Shown: in pieces, positions 16,508 through 24,317 of the stretch
How the letters are laid out: the number at the start of each line of letters is the position of its first letter
How positions within the stretch are numbered: position 1 is the stretch's first letter
Notes under the pieces: generated by a model
The model's input: the letters and a program-made list of their open reading frames with translations, nothing else
Told to the model about the DNA's origin: nothing
Database searches by the model: none
Program-made: the position numbers and the translations under genes
Origin: Oceanobacillus jordanicus
GTDB taxonomy: Bacteria > Bacillota > Bacilli > Bacillales > Amphibacillaceae
NCBI RefSeq assembly: GCF_022095695.1
Contig: NZ_JAIFZM010000012.1
Span: 42,801-106,800, forward strand
Direction of reading: 5' to 3'
DNA: 64,000 nucleotides

Positions 16508-16972
16508 ATGCATAGATTTGTGCGAGTGATGGTGCGTTTTTTCACTATCCTATACTTGCTCTTTCTGCTCGTCTCCCAGGTTCACTCTCCCACATCTGCT
16601 TTCTTTACGGCAACTTCTACTGTGGAAGGTGCCGTAACAGCAGGCACTTATGCTGAAGAGGCACCGATTGTGGGGGAGGAACAACACGCAGAAGAGCATA
16701 CACAAAAGGATGATACAACACAAGCAGAGACGGATAAGGGGTCAACGCTTGAAGAGAAGAACATAGACGAACAAACAGAAGAAGATCATACATCTGAAAC
16801 CTCTGAAAATAATACAGAAAAAGAAGCAGCGGAAAGTAACCTGGAGAATGAAAAGCCTGTTGAGGAAGAAGAGGAAGAGAGCGAAACGACAGAATCTGAA
16901 ACGGTGGAAGAGGACGCGATGAGCGAAGGGGAGGAGAATGAAAATGAAAATGACATTAAAAACGATGAGTAA
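16508..16972 (+). CDS. TapA-like SipW-dependent matrix accessory protein with acidic tail
   Basis: A 154-residue exported protein. A hydrophobic N-terminal segment (residues 8-30) is followed by SAFFTATSTVEGAVTAGTY, the layout of SipW-type signal peptides in TapA and TasA. The remaining 100 residues are almost wholly Glu, Thr, Ser and Asn, low complexity and strongly acidic. ATG 16508 is preferred over 16502 because the GGGGG site ends at 16501. It overlaps the signal peptidase gene and precedes a TasA-like gene, the order tapA-sipW-tasA. Sequence similarity to B. subtilis TapA is otherwise slight, so the name rests on order, signal peptide and acidic tail. Confidence 0.6.
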   Translation: MHRFVRVMVRFFTILYLLFLLVSQVHSPTSAFFTATSTVEGAVTAGTYAEEAPIVGEEQHAEEHTQKDDTTQAETDKGSTLEEKNIDEQTEEDHTSETSENNTEKEAAESNLENEKPVEEEEEESETTESETVEEDAMSEGEENENENDIKNDE

Positions 16973-17504
16973 TATCTTGTATACGATTGTCATTGCTGTG
17001 CTGCTTTGTGCTCTGCTCGTCGTGGGCCTCTCAAAAGCTTCCGGTAATGAGGTTAATGTGTTTGGCTATCAAATTAAATCCGTTCTTTCCGGATCAATGG
17101 AACCAGGGATTCAGACTGGATCCGTTATTGCGGTGAAAACCGGTGGAGATATGCAACGGTTTTCAGAGGGCGATGTCATCACCTATCGTGCGGAGGACAA
17201 CATACTGATCACTCACCGAATTATAGAGGTGGAAAACAATGGGCAACAGTATATAACGCAAGGGGATGCTAATAATGGCCCTGATGTAAGCCCAGTATTA
17301 TCAGAGAATGTCGTGGGGCAATATGCCGGGTTTACAATTCCATATGGTGGCTATGTGTTTCAGTTTGCCACGTCACCTGAAGGAGCGGCACTGCTCATGA
17401 TTTTGCCAGGAATTCTATTGCTTGGATATGCTTTTATAACCATTAGAAGAACATTAAAGCAGGTAAAACATTTGCTACAGGAAAAAACGATGGATGCAAA
17501 ATAA
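16938..17504 (+). CDS. sipW: Signal peptidase I, SipW (ER) type
   Basis: A 188-residue membrane peptidase. Transmembrane segments lie at about residues 12-31 and 150-170. The catalytic serine is in LSGSMEPG (Ser53) and the base is the histidine of ITHRIIE (about residue 93) in place of lysine, as in ER/archaeal-type SipW. QGDANNGPD is also conserved. ATG 16938 and 16944 are both possible after GGGGAGGAG. It overlaps the preceding gene by 35 bases and lies 33 bases before the TasA-like gene, so it should process both neighbours. This is the dedicated matrix-protein signal peptidase rather than the housekeeping enzyme. Confidence 0.93.
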   Translation: MKMKMTLKTMSNILYTIVIAVLLCALLVVGLSKASGNEVNVFGYQIKSVLSGSMEPGIQTGSVIAVKTGGDMQRFSEGDVITYRAEDNILITHRIIEVENNGQQYITQGDANNGPDVSPVLSENVVGQYAGFTIPYGGYVFQFATSPEGAALLMILPGILLLGYAFITIRRTLKQVKHLLQEKTMDAK

Positions 17505-17537
17505 GCAACCATATAAAAATTGGGGAGGAAGTTATAA

Positions 17538-18125
17538 ATGAATATTAAAAAACAATTGGGGTTAGGAATTGCTTCAGCAGCATTAGGTCTTACATTAGTT
17601 AGTGGGGGAACATTTGCGTATTTCAGTGATACCGAAACATCAAGTAACACATTTGCTGCAGGGACGCTAGATCTCGCTGCAGCGCCAACAGAAATTATTG
17701 AAGTAGATAATATTAAACCAGGCGATACGATGGTACGTGATTTTGAATTACAAAATAACGGCACACTTGATATTGAAAAGGTATTACTCGATACAGATTA
17801 TACTGTCACAGATGCTGCTGGAGATAATACAGGAGATTTTGGCGAACATATTATGGTCGAATTCCTATACAATGCCGACAAACTTGATGAAGTAATTTAC
17901 CAGACGACATTGGCAGAACTAAAAACCATGACACCTGAAGCAGTAAATGAAAATGTCTTCTTGCCACTGCTTGGTGAAAATGGATTGCCAGTCGGAACTA
18001 TTGATGATCTTGTCGTGCAATTTAATTTTGTAGATAACGGAGAGGATCAAAACGAATTCCAAGGAGACACGTTAAGCCTAGAATGGACATTCACTGCACA
18101 GCAAACAGCCGGAGAAGATAAGTAA
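17538..18125 (+). CDS. tasA: TasA/CalY (camelysin)-family matrix fibre protein
   Basis: A 195-residue secreted protein with a SipW-type signal peptide (hydrophobic residues 8-27, then TFAYFSDTETSSNTFAAGT), which is the family signature. The mature part is a beta-rich domain (IKPGDTMVRDFELQNNGTL, SLEWTFTAQ). ATG follows GGGGAGG, and the gene follows sipW directly. TasA homologues polymerise into biofilm fibres; CalY homologues are cell-surface metalloproteins. Length and order fit TasA. It sits between nagZ and the AmiE-like gene, so matrix assembly and wall scavenging may be co-expressed. Confidence 0.9.
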   Translation: MNIKKQLGLGIASAALGLTLVSGGTFAYFSDTETSSNTFAAGTLDLAAAPTEIIEVDNIKPGDTMVRDFELQNNGTLDIEKVLLDTDYTVTDAAGDNTGDFGEHIMVEFLYNADKLDEVIYQTTLAELKTMTPEAVNENVFLPLLGENGLPVGTIDDLVVQFNFVDNGEDQNEFQGDTLSLEWTFTAQQTAGEDK

Positions 18126-18147
18126 TTAAACAAGGAGGCGTTTACAG

Positions 18148-19611
18148 ATGAGAAAACAACAAGCGCTATCCATGCTCGTCCTTTTCATGCTCTGTCTGAC
18201 ACTGTTTGTTCCCGTAGCACCCGTGAAGGCGGAGGCTGCTAGTGATGCGGTGCAAATGCTCCAACAACCTTTGGATGATCTTGACGGAGAGGTGGAGCAA
18301 GCGATTGCGGATAAGGTGATGCCAGGGGCGGTCGTGTATATCGCCAAACAAGGCGAAGTCGTTAAACATGACGCTTATGGTTATGCTGCTCGTTACACGG
18401 ATGATCAATATACTGAAATGGAAGATCCTGTAGCAATGCAGGAAGATACTATATTTGATATGGCCTCGATTTCCAAACTTTTTACAGCAACAGCTGTTAT
18501 GCAGTTATGGGATGAAGGATTATTTGAATTAGAAGACCCGGTGCAACAGTATATTCCTGAATTCACGGGGGAAGGAAAAGAAGAAGTTACGATCAGGCAA
18601 CTACTCACACATACTTCTGGATTTGCCCCAAGTCCTAGTGAACGCCTTGATAAAGTGGAAGGGGATCGCGCTGACAGGTTAGATTTTGTATTGCACGAGC
18701 CGCTTCAGCAAGCGCCAGGTGCCGATTATGTTTACAGTGATGTGAATTACCTGACACTAGGCGTGCTAATTGAACGCCTTAGTGGTGAGCGACAGGATGT
18801 CTTTGTAGAAAGGAAAATCACGGAACCACTACAGATGCAGGATACGATGTATAATCCACCAGAATCACTTAAATCGCGCATTGCAGCTACCGAATATCAG
18901 CCATGGACAAATCGCGGTGTAGTTTGGGGAAGTGTGCATGATGAAAATGCTTGGTCATTGGATGGTGTTGCAGGACAGGCTGGCATTTTTAGTAGTGCAG
19001 CAGATTTAGCTGTTTTTGCACAAATGATGCTTGAAGAAGGCACATATGCTGGGGAAGAAATTCTCTCAGAGGAAGCAGTTGAACTGATGAAAACAAACTG
19101 GAATGAAGCCTATCCTGGCCAAAACCAAGGACTGGGCTGGGAATTAAACCAATCATGGTACATGGATGATCTGGCTGAACATAATACGTTGGGCCACACA
19201 GGTTATACCGGAACATCGATTGTAGTAAGCCCGAATCACGAGACAGTGACAATTTTGCTAACAAACCGTGTTCATCCAACAAGAGAAACAGTTTCTACCA
19301 ACGGTATTCGGAAAAAAGTATCGCAAAAGACAGCAGATGCTATTTATGCATGGAGTGCAGAAAGCATGCAGGACATGGTAGAACGATTGCTTACAAGGGA
19401 GGAAATAGACGCGAACTCAGCTAGATCCCTCGGCTTGCATTTAACGGTAATTAGTCGCTATGAGCAGCAAGGGAATCAAGAAAAAGTATTAAAGCATCTT
19501 GCCGGTTTCCAACAGTTAGTCGATTATTTACACGAGGAAGATGCATTTAATGACTCAACCTATGAGGACCTCGTCCGTACAGCAGCTTATTTGAATGTGA
19601 AGTGGCAATAG
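18148..19611 (+). CDS. Secreted serine beta-lactamase-fold hydrolase, AmiE-like, with C-terminal module
   Basis: A 487-residue exported enzyme with signal peptide (residues 1-28). The catalytic Ser107-x-x-Lys110 is in MASISKLFT, the second motif YSDVNY is near residues 195-200, and HTGYTGTS is the third motif. In B. subtilis the gene between murQRP and nagZ/namZ (amiE, ybbE) belongs to this family and removes peptides from MurNAc, so the same role is likely here. A D-aminopeptidase or esterase is the alternative. Residues 407-487 carry the same C-terminal module as NagZ, NamZ, the gamma-glutamyltransferase and the EEP protein. It lies 22 bases after the TasA-like gene. Confidence 0.82.
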   Translation: MRKQQALSMLVLFMLCLTLFVPVAPVKAEAASDAVQMLQQPLDDLDGEVEQAIADKVMPGAVVYIAKQGEVVKHDAYGYAARYTDDQYTEMEDPVAMQEDTIFDMASISKLFTATAVMQLWDEGLFELEDPVQQYIPEFTGEGKEEVTIRQLLTHTSGFAPSPSERLDKVEGDRADRLDFVLHEPLQQAPGADYVYSDVNYLTLGVLIERLSGERQDVFVERKITEPLQMQDTMYNPPESLKSRIAATEYQPWTNRGVVWGSVHDENAWSLDGVAGQAGIFSSAADLAVFAQMMLEEGTYAGEEILSEEAVELMKTNWNEAYPGQNQGLGWELNQSWYMDDLAEHNTLGHTGYTGTSIVVSPNHETVTILLTNRVHPTRETVSTNGIRKKVSQKTADAIYAWSAESMQDMVERLLTREEIDANSARSLGLHLTVISRYEQQGNQEKVLKHLAGFQQLVDYLHEEDAFNDSTYEDLVRTAAYLNVKWQ

Positions 19612-19626
19612 ATATCCGCTATAAGC

Positions 19627-19667
19627 AACAGTGAGGAGCACAATGATACCCCTCACTGTTTCCTTTT
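19627..19667 (+). terminator. Intercistronic hairpin
   Basis: AACAGTGAGG at 19627-19636 pairs with CCTCACTGTT at 19651-19660, followed by TCCTTTT. It could be a weak terminator or an mRNA-processing hairpin between the serine hydrolase and ggt genes. Confidence 0.6.
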
Positions 19668-19689
19668 AAGCGCCAAAAGGAGGGGAAAC

Positions 19690-22365
19690 ATGAAAAAGAA
19701 GTCAAGATTATTATCGATCCTGCTTATCATTGGGATGTTGTTTAGTATCCCGGTGTCTGCGGTTTCTGCTGTCAGCAGTCCTGATGATAATACGGAATAT
19801 GAACCGGAGAATCCAGGGGTTCAGCCCGAACAAATCGATGTTGGGGACAAAGGAATGGTCGTCTCCGCACATCCGCTAGCTTCTGAGATTGGAGCAGATG
19901 TTTTAAAACGCGGAGGCAACGCGGTAGATGCAGCAGTCGCCATACAATTTGCTTTGAATGTGGCAGAACCGATGATGTCAGGAATCGGCGGTGGTGGGTT
20001 TATGATGTATTATGATGCCCAGACCGAGGATGTCTCGATCATTAATAGTAGAGAGCGCGCACCACAAGGGGCTACACCCGATATGTTTATTGATAAAAGC
20101 AATATCGTGGAAGAACCAGGAAAGTTTCTACTCGGGGCAAATGAACTGAGTGATGAAGTGGGCAACGAATTTCATGTGGCGGAAGTGCAAGTGGAAGATG
20201 TCGGAACAGGGGAGCATGTTTTTAGCTCTGATTTTACAGGAGAGAATGGTGCACCGTGGGACGCTGATAAATTTGAGTTGTTGGAGCGGGGCACGGCGTT
20301 TCGCCTAAATGAAGCAGGAGGAAACATCTATTTTGGAGCACCATATGGCAGCAATTCCACTTCATTCGGTCAAGCTACCTCTGTGATGGAGTCAGTAGAA
20401 GATAGCGAATTATTTATTCGTTTTCGCACCGATGACCCAGGAGACGATAGAAGACTTCGCCTATGGTTGCGTGCAGACGCGTTCCGTTCCACGGGGTCTA
20501 CCTATGCTCGCAATGGTTATGGGGTAGAAATCAATACAAATACAAGTGAACTTAAATTAATTCAAGCTAAAGACGGCCAAAACTCCACGTTGGACACCGT
20601 TTCCTTTGACCGTACAACAGATTGGCAATCACTTCGTTTCCGTGTAGAGGATGATGAACTTAAGGTCCGTCAATGGGAAGAAAACGAAGAAGAGCCTGAG
20701 GAATGGGATATAGAGGCCATTGCAGGTACGGTGATTCCTTTTTCTGAGCGTGTACAAAGCGGAAAATCGGTTGGCGTTCCTGGGACCTTAAAGGGACTAG
20801 AGACAGCTCTTGATAACTGGGGTTCGATTCCAATGGAAGACTTAATTCAGCCTTCGATTGATATGGCGGAACAGGGTATTCCTGTGAATTGGGTACTAGC
20901 CAATGCAATTGCCAGTAATGAAAGTAAATTAGCCCGAACAGCTGCTGGAGATGTGTTTTTACCAGGTGGAAATCCACTGGAAGAAGGAGATACCCTTGTA
21001 CAGGAGGATTTGGCTAAAACATTTAAGTTAATTCGCGATCAAGGATCAGATGCTCTTTTTAACGGGGAAATTGGCGAAGCGCTTGCTACAGAGGTTCAGG
21101 CGTTTGGCGGGAGCATGGTTACTGCCGACCTAAGTCGATATGATGTGACGGAGGACGAACCAGTATGGGGCGATTACCAAGGATATGACATTGCATCCAT
21201 GCCGCCACCAAGCTCTGGAGGATTAACCATGCTTCAACTGTTAAAAATGTTTGAGCAATTGGATCTTACCCAGCACGACGTAAAATCTCCATTGAAATAC
21301 CACTATATGGCGGAAGCAATGCACCTTGCGTATGCCGATCGGGGTGCTTATATGGGAGATCCTGAATATGTGGAGGTGCCGAGAGAAGGATTACTTGATC
21401 CAGATTATGTAGCAGAACGAGTGGCAACCATTCACCCAGAAGCTGCTAATCCGAACGTAGAGCCAGGAAATCCGTGGGACTATCAGGACGGAGAAGCACC
21501 AGAGGTTGTCACACAGGTAGATGACAAGGTAGATGGAGAAACAACGCATTTTACGGTTGCCGATCAATGGGGAAATCTTGTTTCCTATACAACGACCATT
21601 GAGCAGGTGTTTGGATCAGGCATCATGGTACCGGGCTATGGCATTATGCTAAATAATGAACTGACCGACTTTGATGCCATTCCAGGTGGAGCAAATGAAG
21701 TGCAGCCAAATAAGCGACCACTTAGCAGCATGACACCTTCCATTGTTTTACAAGACGGAGAACCTTATATGACGGTTGGCTCACCAGGTGGCGCCACCAT
21801 CATTACGTCCGTAACCCAGACACTTGTTAATGTTCTTGGATATGAAATGGAGTTAAAAGATGCGATTGAAGAACCACGTATTTATAGTAGCAGCTATCCA
21901 AGCATTCGTTGGGAGTATGGGGTGCCGGAAAACATTCGCGATCTATTAGAGCAAATGGGACATTCCTGGGAAGAAACGCCAAGAGAGATTGGCAATGTAA
22001 ATAGTATTTTACTTCATGATGAAACGTATAGTGGTGCGGCCGATTCAACAAGAGAAGGAACAGCGATTGGCATCTCAGCTGAAGACCTTCCATCCATATC
22101 GAAATTGAAGCAATTAGTAGCGCAGTTTGCAGACAATGGAGAAATCAATAATGAGCAAACCGAAAGACTCCTGCTTACCCATTTAACAGCAGTGGAGCGA
22201 TTTGCAAATCAAGATCGCCTAGATAAAGCAAGTAAGCATATGGAGGTGCTGACTCAGTTGCTCGATGTTCAACATGATAATGGAAAAATTTCAGAACAGG
22301 CAAAAGAGGAGCTAACACAACATGCAGAGGCTCTTTTGCTGATTTGGCAAAAAGCACGAAATTAA
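19690..22365 (+). CDS. ggt: Secreted gamma-glutamyltransferase with an inserted beta-sandwich and C-terminal module
   Basis: A 891-residue exported Ntn hydrolase. Signal peptide at residues 1-28. The large subunit begins at GMVVSAHPLASEIGADVL, and the autocleavage/catalytic Thr is in GETTHFTVAD (about residue 618), followed by the small-subunit motifs PGYGIMLNNELTDF, PLSSMTPSIV and GSPGGATI. Ordinary GGTs have about 580 residues. Here about 210 residues (136-349) are inserted between RAPQGATPDMF and PFSERVQSGKSVG, with the alternating pattern of a concanavalin/LamG-like jelly roll. Residues 801-891 carry the regional C-terminal module. It would act on gamma-glutamyl bonds in peptides or muropeptides; the substrate is not known. 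Confidence 0.9.
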   Translation: MKKKSRLLSILLIIGMLFSIPVSAVSAVSSPDDNTEYEPENPGVQPEQIDVGDKGMVVSAHPLASEIGADVLKRGGNAVDAAVAIQFALNVAEPMMSGIGGGGFMMYYDAQTEDVSIINSRERAPQGATPDMFIDKSNIVEEPGKFLLGANELSDEVGNEFHVAEVQVEDVGTGEHVFSSDFTGENGAPWDADKFELLERGTAFRLNEAGGNIYFGAPYGSNSTSFGQATSVMESVEDSELFIRFRTDDPGDDRRLRLWLRADAFRSTGSTYARNGYGVEINTNTSELKLIQAKDGQNSTLDTVSFDRTTDWQSLRFRVEDDELKVRQWEENEEEPEEWDIEAIAGTVIPFSERVQSGKSVGVPGTLKGLETALDNWGSIPMEDLIQPSIDMAEQGIPVNWVLANAIASNESKLARTAAGDVFLPGGNPLEEGDTLVQEDLAKTFKLIRDQGSDALFNGEIGEALATEVQAFGGSMVTADLSRYDVTEDEPVWGDYQGYDIASMPPPSSGGLTMLQLLKMFEQLDLTQHDVKSPLKYHYMAEAMHLAYADRGAYMGDPEYVEVPREGLLDPDYVAERVATIHPEAANPNVEPGNPWDYQDGEAPEVVTQVDDKVDGETTHFTVADQWGNLVSYTTTIEQVFGSGIMVPGYGIMLNNELTDFDAIPGGANEVQPNKRPLSSMTPSIVLQDGEPYMTVGSPGGATIITSVTQTLVNVLGYEMELKDAIEEPRIYSSSYPSIRWEYGVPENIRDLLEQMGHSWEETPREIGNVNSILLHDETYSGAADSTREGTAIGISAEDLPSISKLKQLVAQFADNGEINNEQTERLLLTHLTAVERFANQDRLDKASKHMEVLTQLLDVQHDNGKISEQAKEELTQHAEALLLIWQKARN

Positions 22366-22374
22366 GCAAAAGGT

Positions 22375-22398
22375 GGGGGAGGAGTACTATATCCTCCC
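22375..22398 (+). terminator. Intercistronic hairpin
   Basis: GGGAGGA and TCCTCCC pair around GTACTATA between ggt and namZ. No T tract follows, so processing or stabilisation is more likely than termination. Confidence 0.45.
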
Positions 22399-22434
22399 GA
22401 CCATTACTAAACAAAAATAAGGGAGGCGTTCACC

Positions 22435-23955
22435 TTGAAGAAGACGATTATTTTGGTAATAAGTCTATGCTTCGTTCTCGGTTCATTGTCAGGAGTTGTG
22501 GCAGATAAGCTAAAGAACAGTAACAATGCTGGTGGTGATGAGTTGAAACTAGGTGTAGAAGTATTGCTTGAACAGCATAAAGATTTAATCGAAGGGAAAC
22601 GTGTTGGACTTATTACCAATCCAACAGGAGTAGATCAAGAGTTAAACAGTATTGTCGATACGTTGCATAATGATCCAGATGTTGAACTGACAGCCCTCTA
22701 TGGTCCTGAACATGGGGTGCGAGGCGATGCGCAGGCAGGAGATTATGTAGAATACTATATTGATGAAGAAACAGGTTTACCAGTATATAGCTTGTATGGC
22801 CAGACTAGAAAACCAACACCAGAGATGCTGGAAGATGTGGATGTTTTGTTATTTGACATTCAAGATGTTGGTGCTAGATTCTATACGTATATTTACACAA
22901 TGGCGTATGCAATGGAAGCAGCACAAGAAAACGATGTGGAATTTCTTGTACTTGACCGTCCGAACCCACTTGGAGGTAATAGCGTCGAAGGCCCTGTCCT
23001 TGATCCAGAATATGCTTCCTTTGTCGGGAACTATCCAATTCCATTACGTCATGGGATGACGGTAGGGGAATTGGCCAAGTTATTTAATGAAGAATTTGAT
23101 ATTGGAGCAGATCTGACAGTCGTTGAAATGGATGGCTGGAAGCGGGGACAATATTATGATGATACAGAGCTTGAGTTTGTACTACCATCACCAAACATGC
23201 CGACACTTGATACGGCGCTTGTCTACCCTGGGGCTGCTTTAATAGAAGGAACAAATGTGTCAGAAGGACGAGGGACTACAAAGCCATTCGAATTAATCGG
23301 TGCGCCGTTTGTAAATAGTACAGACTATGCAGCGGCATTAAACAACCTTAAACTAGAAGGTGTGACCTTCCGTGCGGCTTCCTTCACTCCGACGTTTTCC
23401 AAGCATAGTGGTACATTAAGCCATGGGGTACAGATTCATGTAACAGATAAAAAGGCATACGACCCTATTGTGACTGGATTGCATATCGTTAAAACGTTAC
23501 ATGACATGTATCCGGATGATTTTGAATTTCGTGCTGAAAGCAGTGCAGGCGTGTCATTCTTTGATAACCTAATTGGTAACGGCTGGGTACGGGAAGCAAT
23601 AGAGAATGGAGAAACAGTGGAATCAATGGTTGATCAGTGGAAAGGAGATCTGCAAGCATTTAAAGAAGTGCGTAGAGACTATCTTGTTTACACTGTCAGC
23701 ACAGCTGATTTGAAAAATTCAATTGAAGCATTTGTTGACTCAGACGAACTCAAAAATGATGCAGCTCGAAAGCTAAAATTGCATCTTACCGCTGTTGAAA
23801 GATATGAAGAAAGTGCGGATGCCACTAAAGTTGCAAAGCATATGGAAAGCTTCCTACTATTATTGGATCAGCAATTAGAAGCTGAACGCATTTCCGAAAG
23901 CGCTTACGAATTCCTTTATAGTGACGCAACGGATATGTTAGCGATGTGGAATTAA
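22435..23955 (+). CDS. namZ: Exo-beta-N-acetylmuramidase NamZ (DUF1343) with C-terminal module
   Basis: A 506-residue exported hydrolase that releases MurNAc from non-reducing ends of peptidoglycan chains. TTG start after GGGAGG; signal peptide at residues 1-23. The NamZ/YbbC signatures are present: GLITNPTGVD, YGPEHGVRGDAQAGD, YSLYGQTRKPT, LLFDIQDVGARFYTY, LDRPNPLGG and EGTNVSEGRGTTKPFE. The length of the core matches B. subtilis NamZ, and residues 425-506 are the extra C-terminal module of this region. With NagZ and the AmiE-like enzyme it completes the exo-lytic set needed to feed the MurNAc importer and MurQ. Confidence 0.92.
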   Translation: MKKTIILVISLCFVLGSLSGVVADKLKNSNNAGGDELKLGVEVLLEQHKDLIEGKRVGLITNPTGVDQELNSIVDTLHNDPDVELTALYGPEHGVRGDAQAGDYVEYYIDEETGLPVYSLYGQTRKPTPEMLEDVDVLLFDIQDVGARFYTYIYTMAYAMEAAQENDVEFLVLDRPNPLGGNSVEGPVLDPEYASFVGNYPIPLRHGMTVGELAKLFNEEFDIGADLTVVEMDGWKRGQYYDDTELEFVLPSPNMPTLDTALVYPGAALIEGTNVSEGRGTTKPFELIGAPFVNSTDYAAALNNLKLEGVTFRAASFTPTFSKHSGTLSHGVQIHVTDKKAYDPIVTGLHIVKTLHDMYPDDFEFRAESSAGVSFFDNLIGNGWVREAIENGETVESMVDQWKGDLQAFKEVRRDYLVYTVSTADLKNSIEAFVDSDELKNDAARKLKLHLTAVERYEESADATKVAKHMESFLLLLDQQLEAERISESAYEFLYSDATDMLAMWN

Positions 23956-23989
23956 TAGAATTGTCAGTGCTCAATAAAGATAATAATTT

Positions 23990-24185
23990 TCAGCATCGCT
24001 TCTGCAGAACACTACGCTTTCCACGGGCACGGCCTCAGCCTCCTCGTGGAAAGGGCACCACTCCGGGGTCTTCAGCTCGTGCTTTTCCCGTAGGACAAGG
24101 AGAGCTTCGACAGCTTCACTTCGCACGAAGAAAATTGCTTTGGATTTTCGACGAGTCTACGTGTTCTGCCTACGCTAAGATTAGT
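23990..24185. repeat. MITE-like dispersed repeat with terminal inverted repeats
   Basis: GCAGAACAC at 24004-24012 and GTGTTCTGC at 24161-24169 are 9-bp terminal inverted repeats bounding about 166 bases. Inside, CTTTCCACG (24018) pairs with CGTGGAAAG (24045), and a second GC-rich hairpin uses CGTGC/GCACG. The text CGGGCACGGCCTCAGCCTCCTCG resembles a repeat I recall from many Bacillaceae genomes. The 81-codon ORF that crosses it has no ribosome site and is rejected. Confidence 0.7.
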
Positions 24186-24199
24186 TTATAAACATACAA

Positions 24200-24258
24200 A
24201 ACCCGAACTAAGCAAACCTTTACTCAAGAATTTGCATTATAGTTCGGGTTATTATTTA
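24200..24258 (+). terminator. Long-loop inverted repeat downstream of namZ
   Basis: AACCCGAACTA (24200-24210) and TAGTTCGGGTT (24240-24250) form a perfect 11-bp stem with an inner GCAAA/TTTGC pairing, followed by ATTATTTA. It is probably a terminator with a weak T tract. Confidence 0.55.
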
Positions 24259-24317
24259 GCGGGGATGCATTTGTCCCAATACTGTCTTTTATAAAATAAT
24301 AGAGGGGAGTAGATTTA

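Noticed and set aside
23946..24191. 81-codon ORF overlapping the end of namZ
   Set aside because: It runs through a dispersed hairpin repeat with inverted ends, has no ribosome site and resembles no protein.
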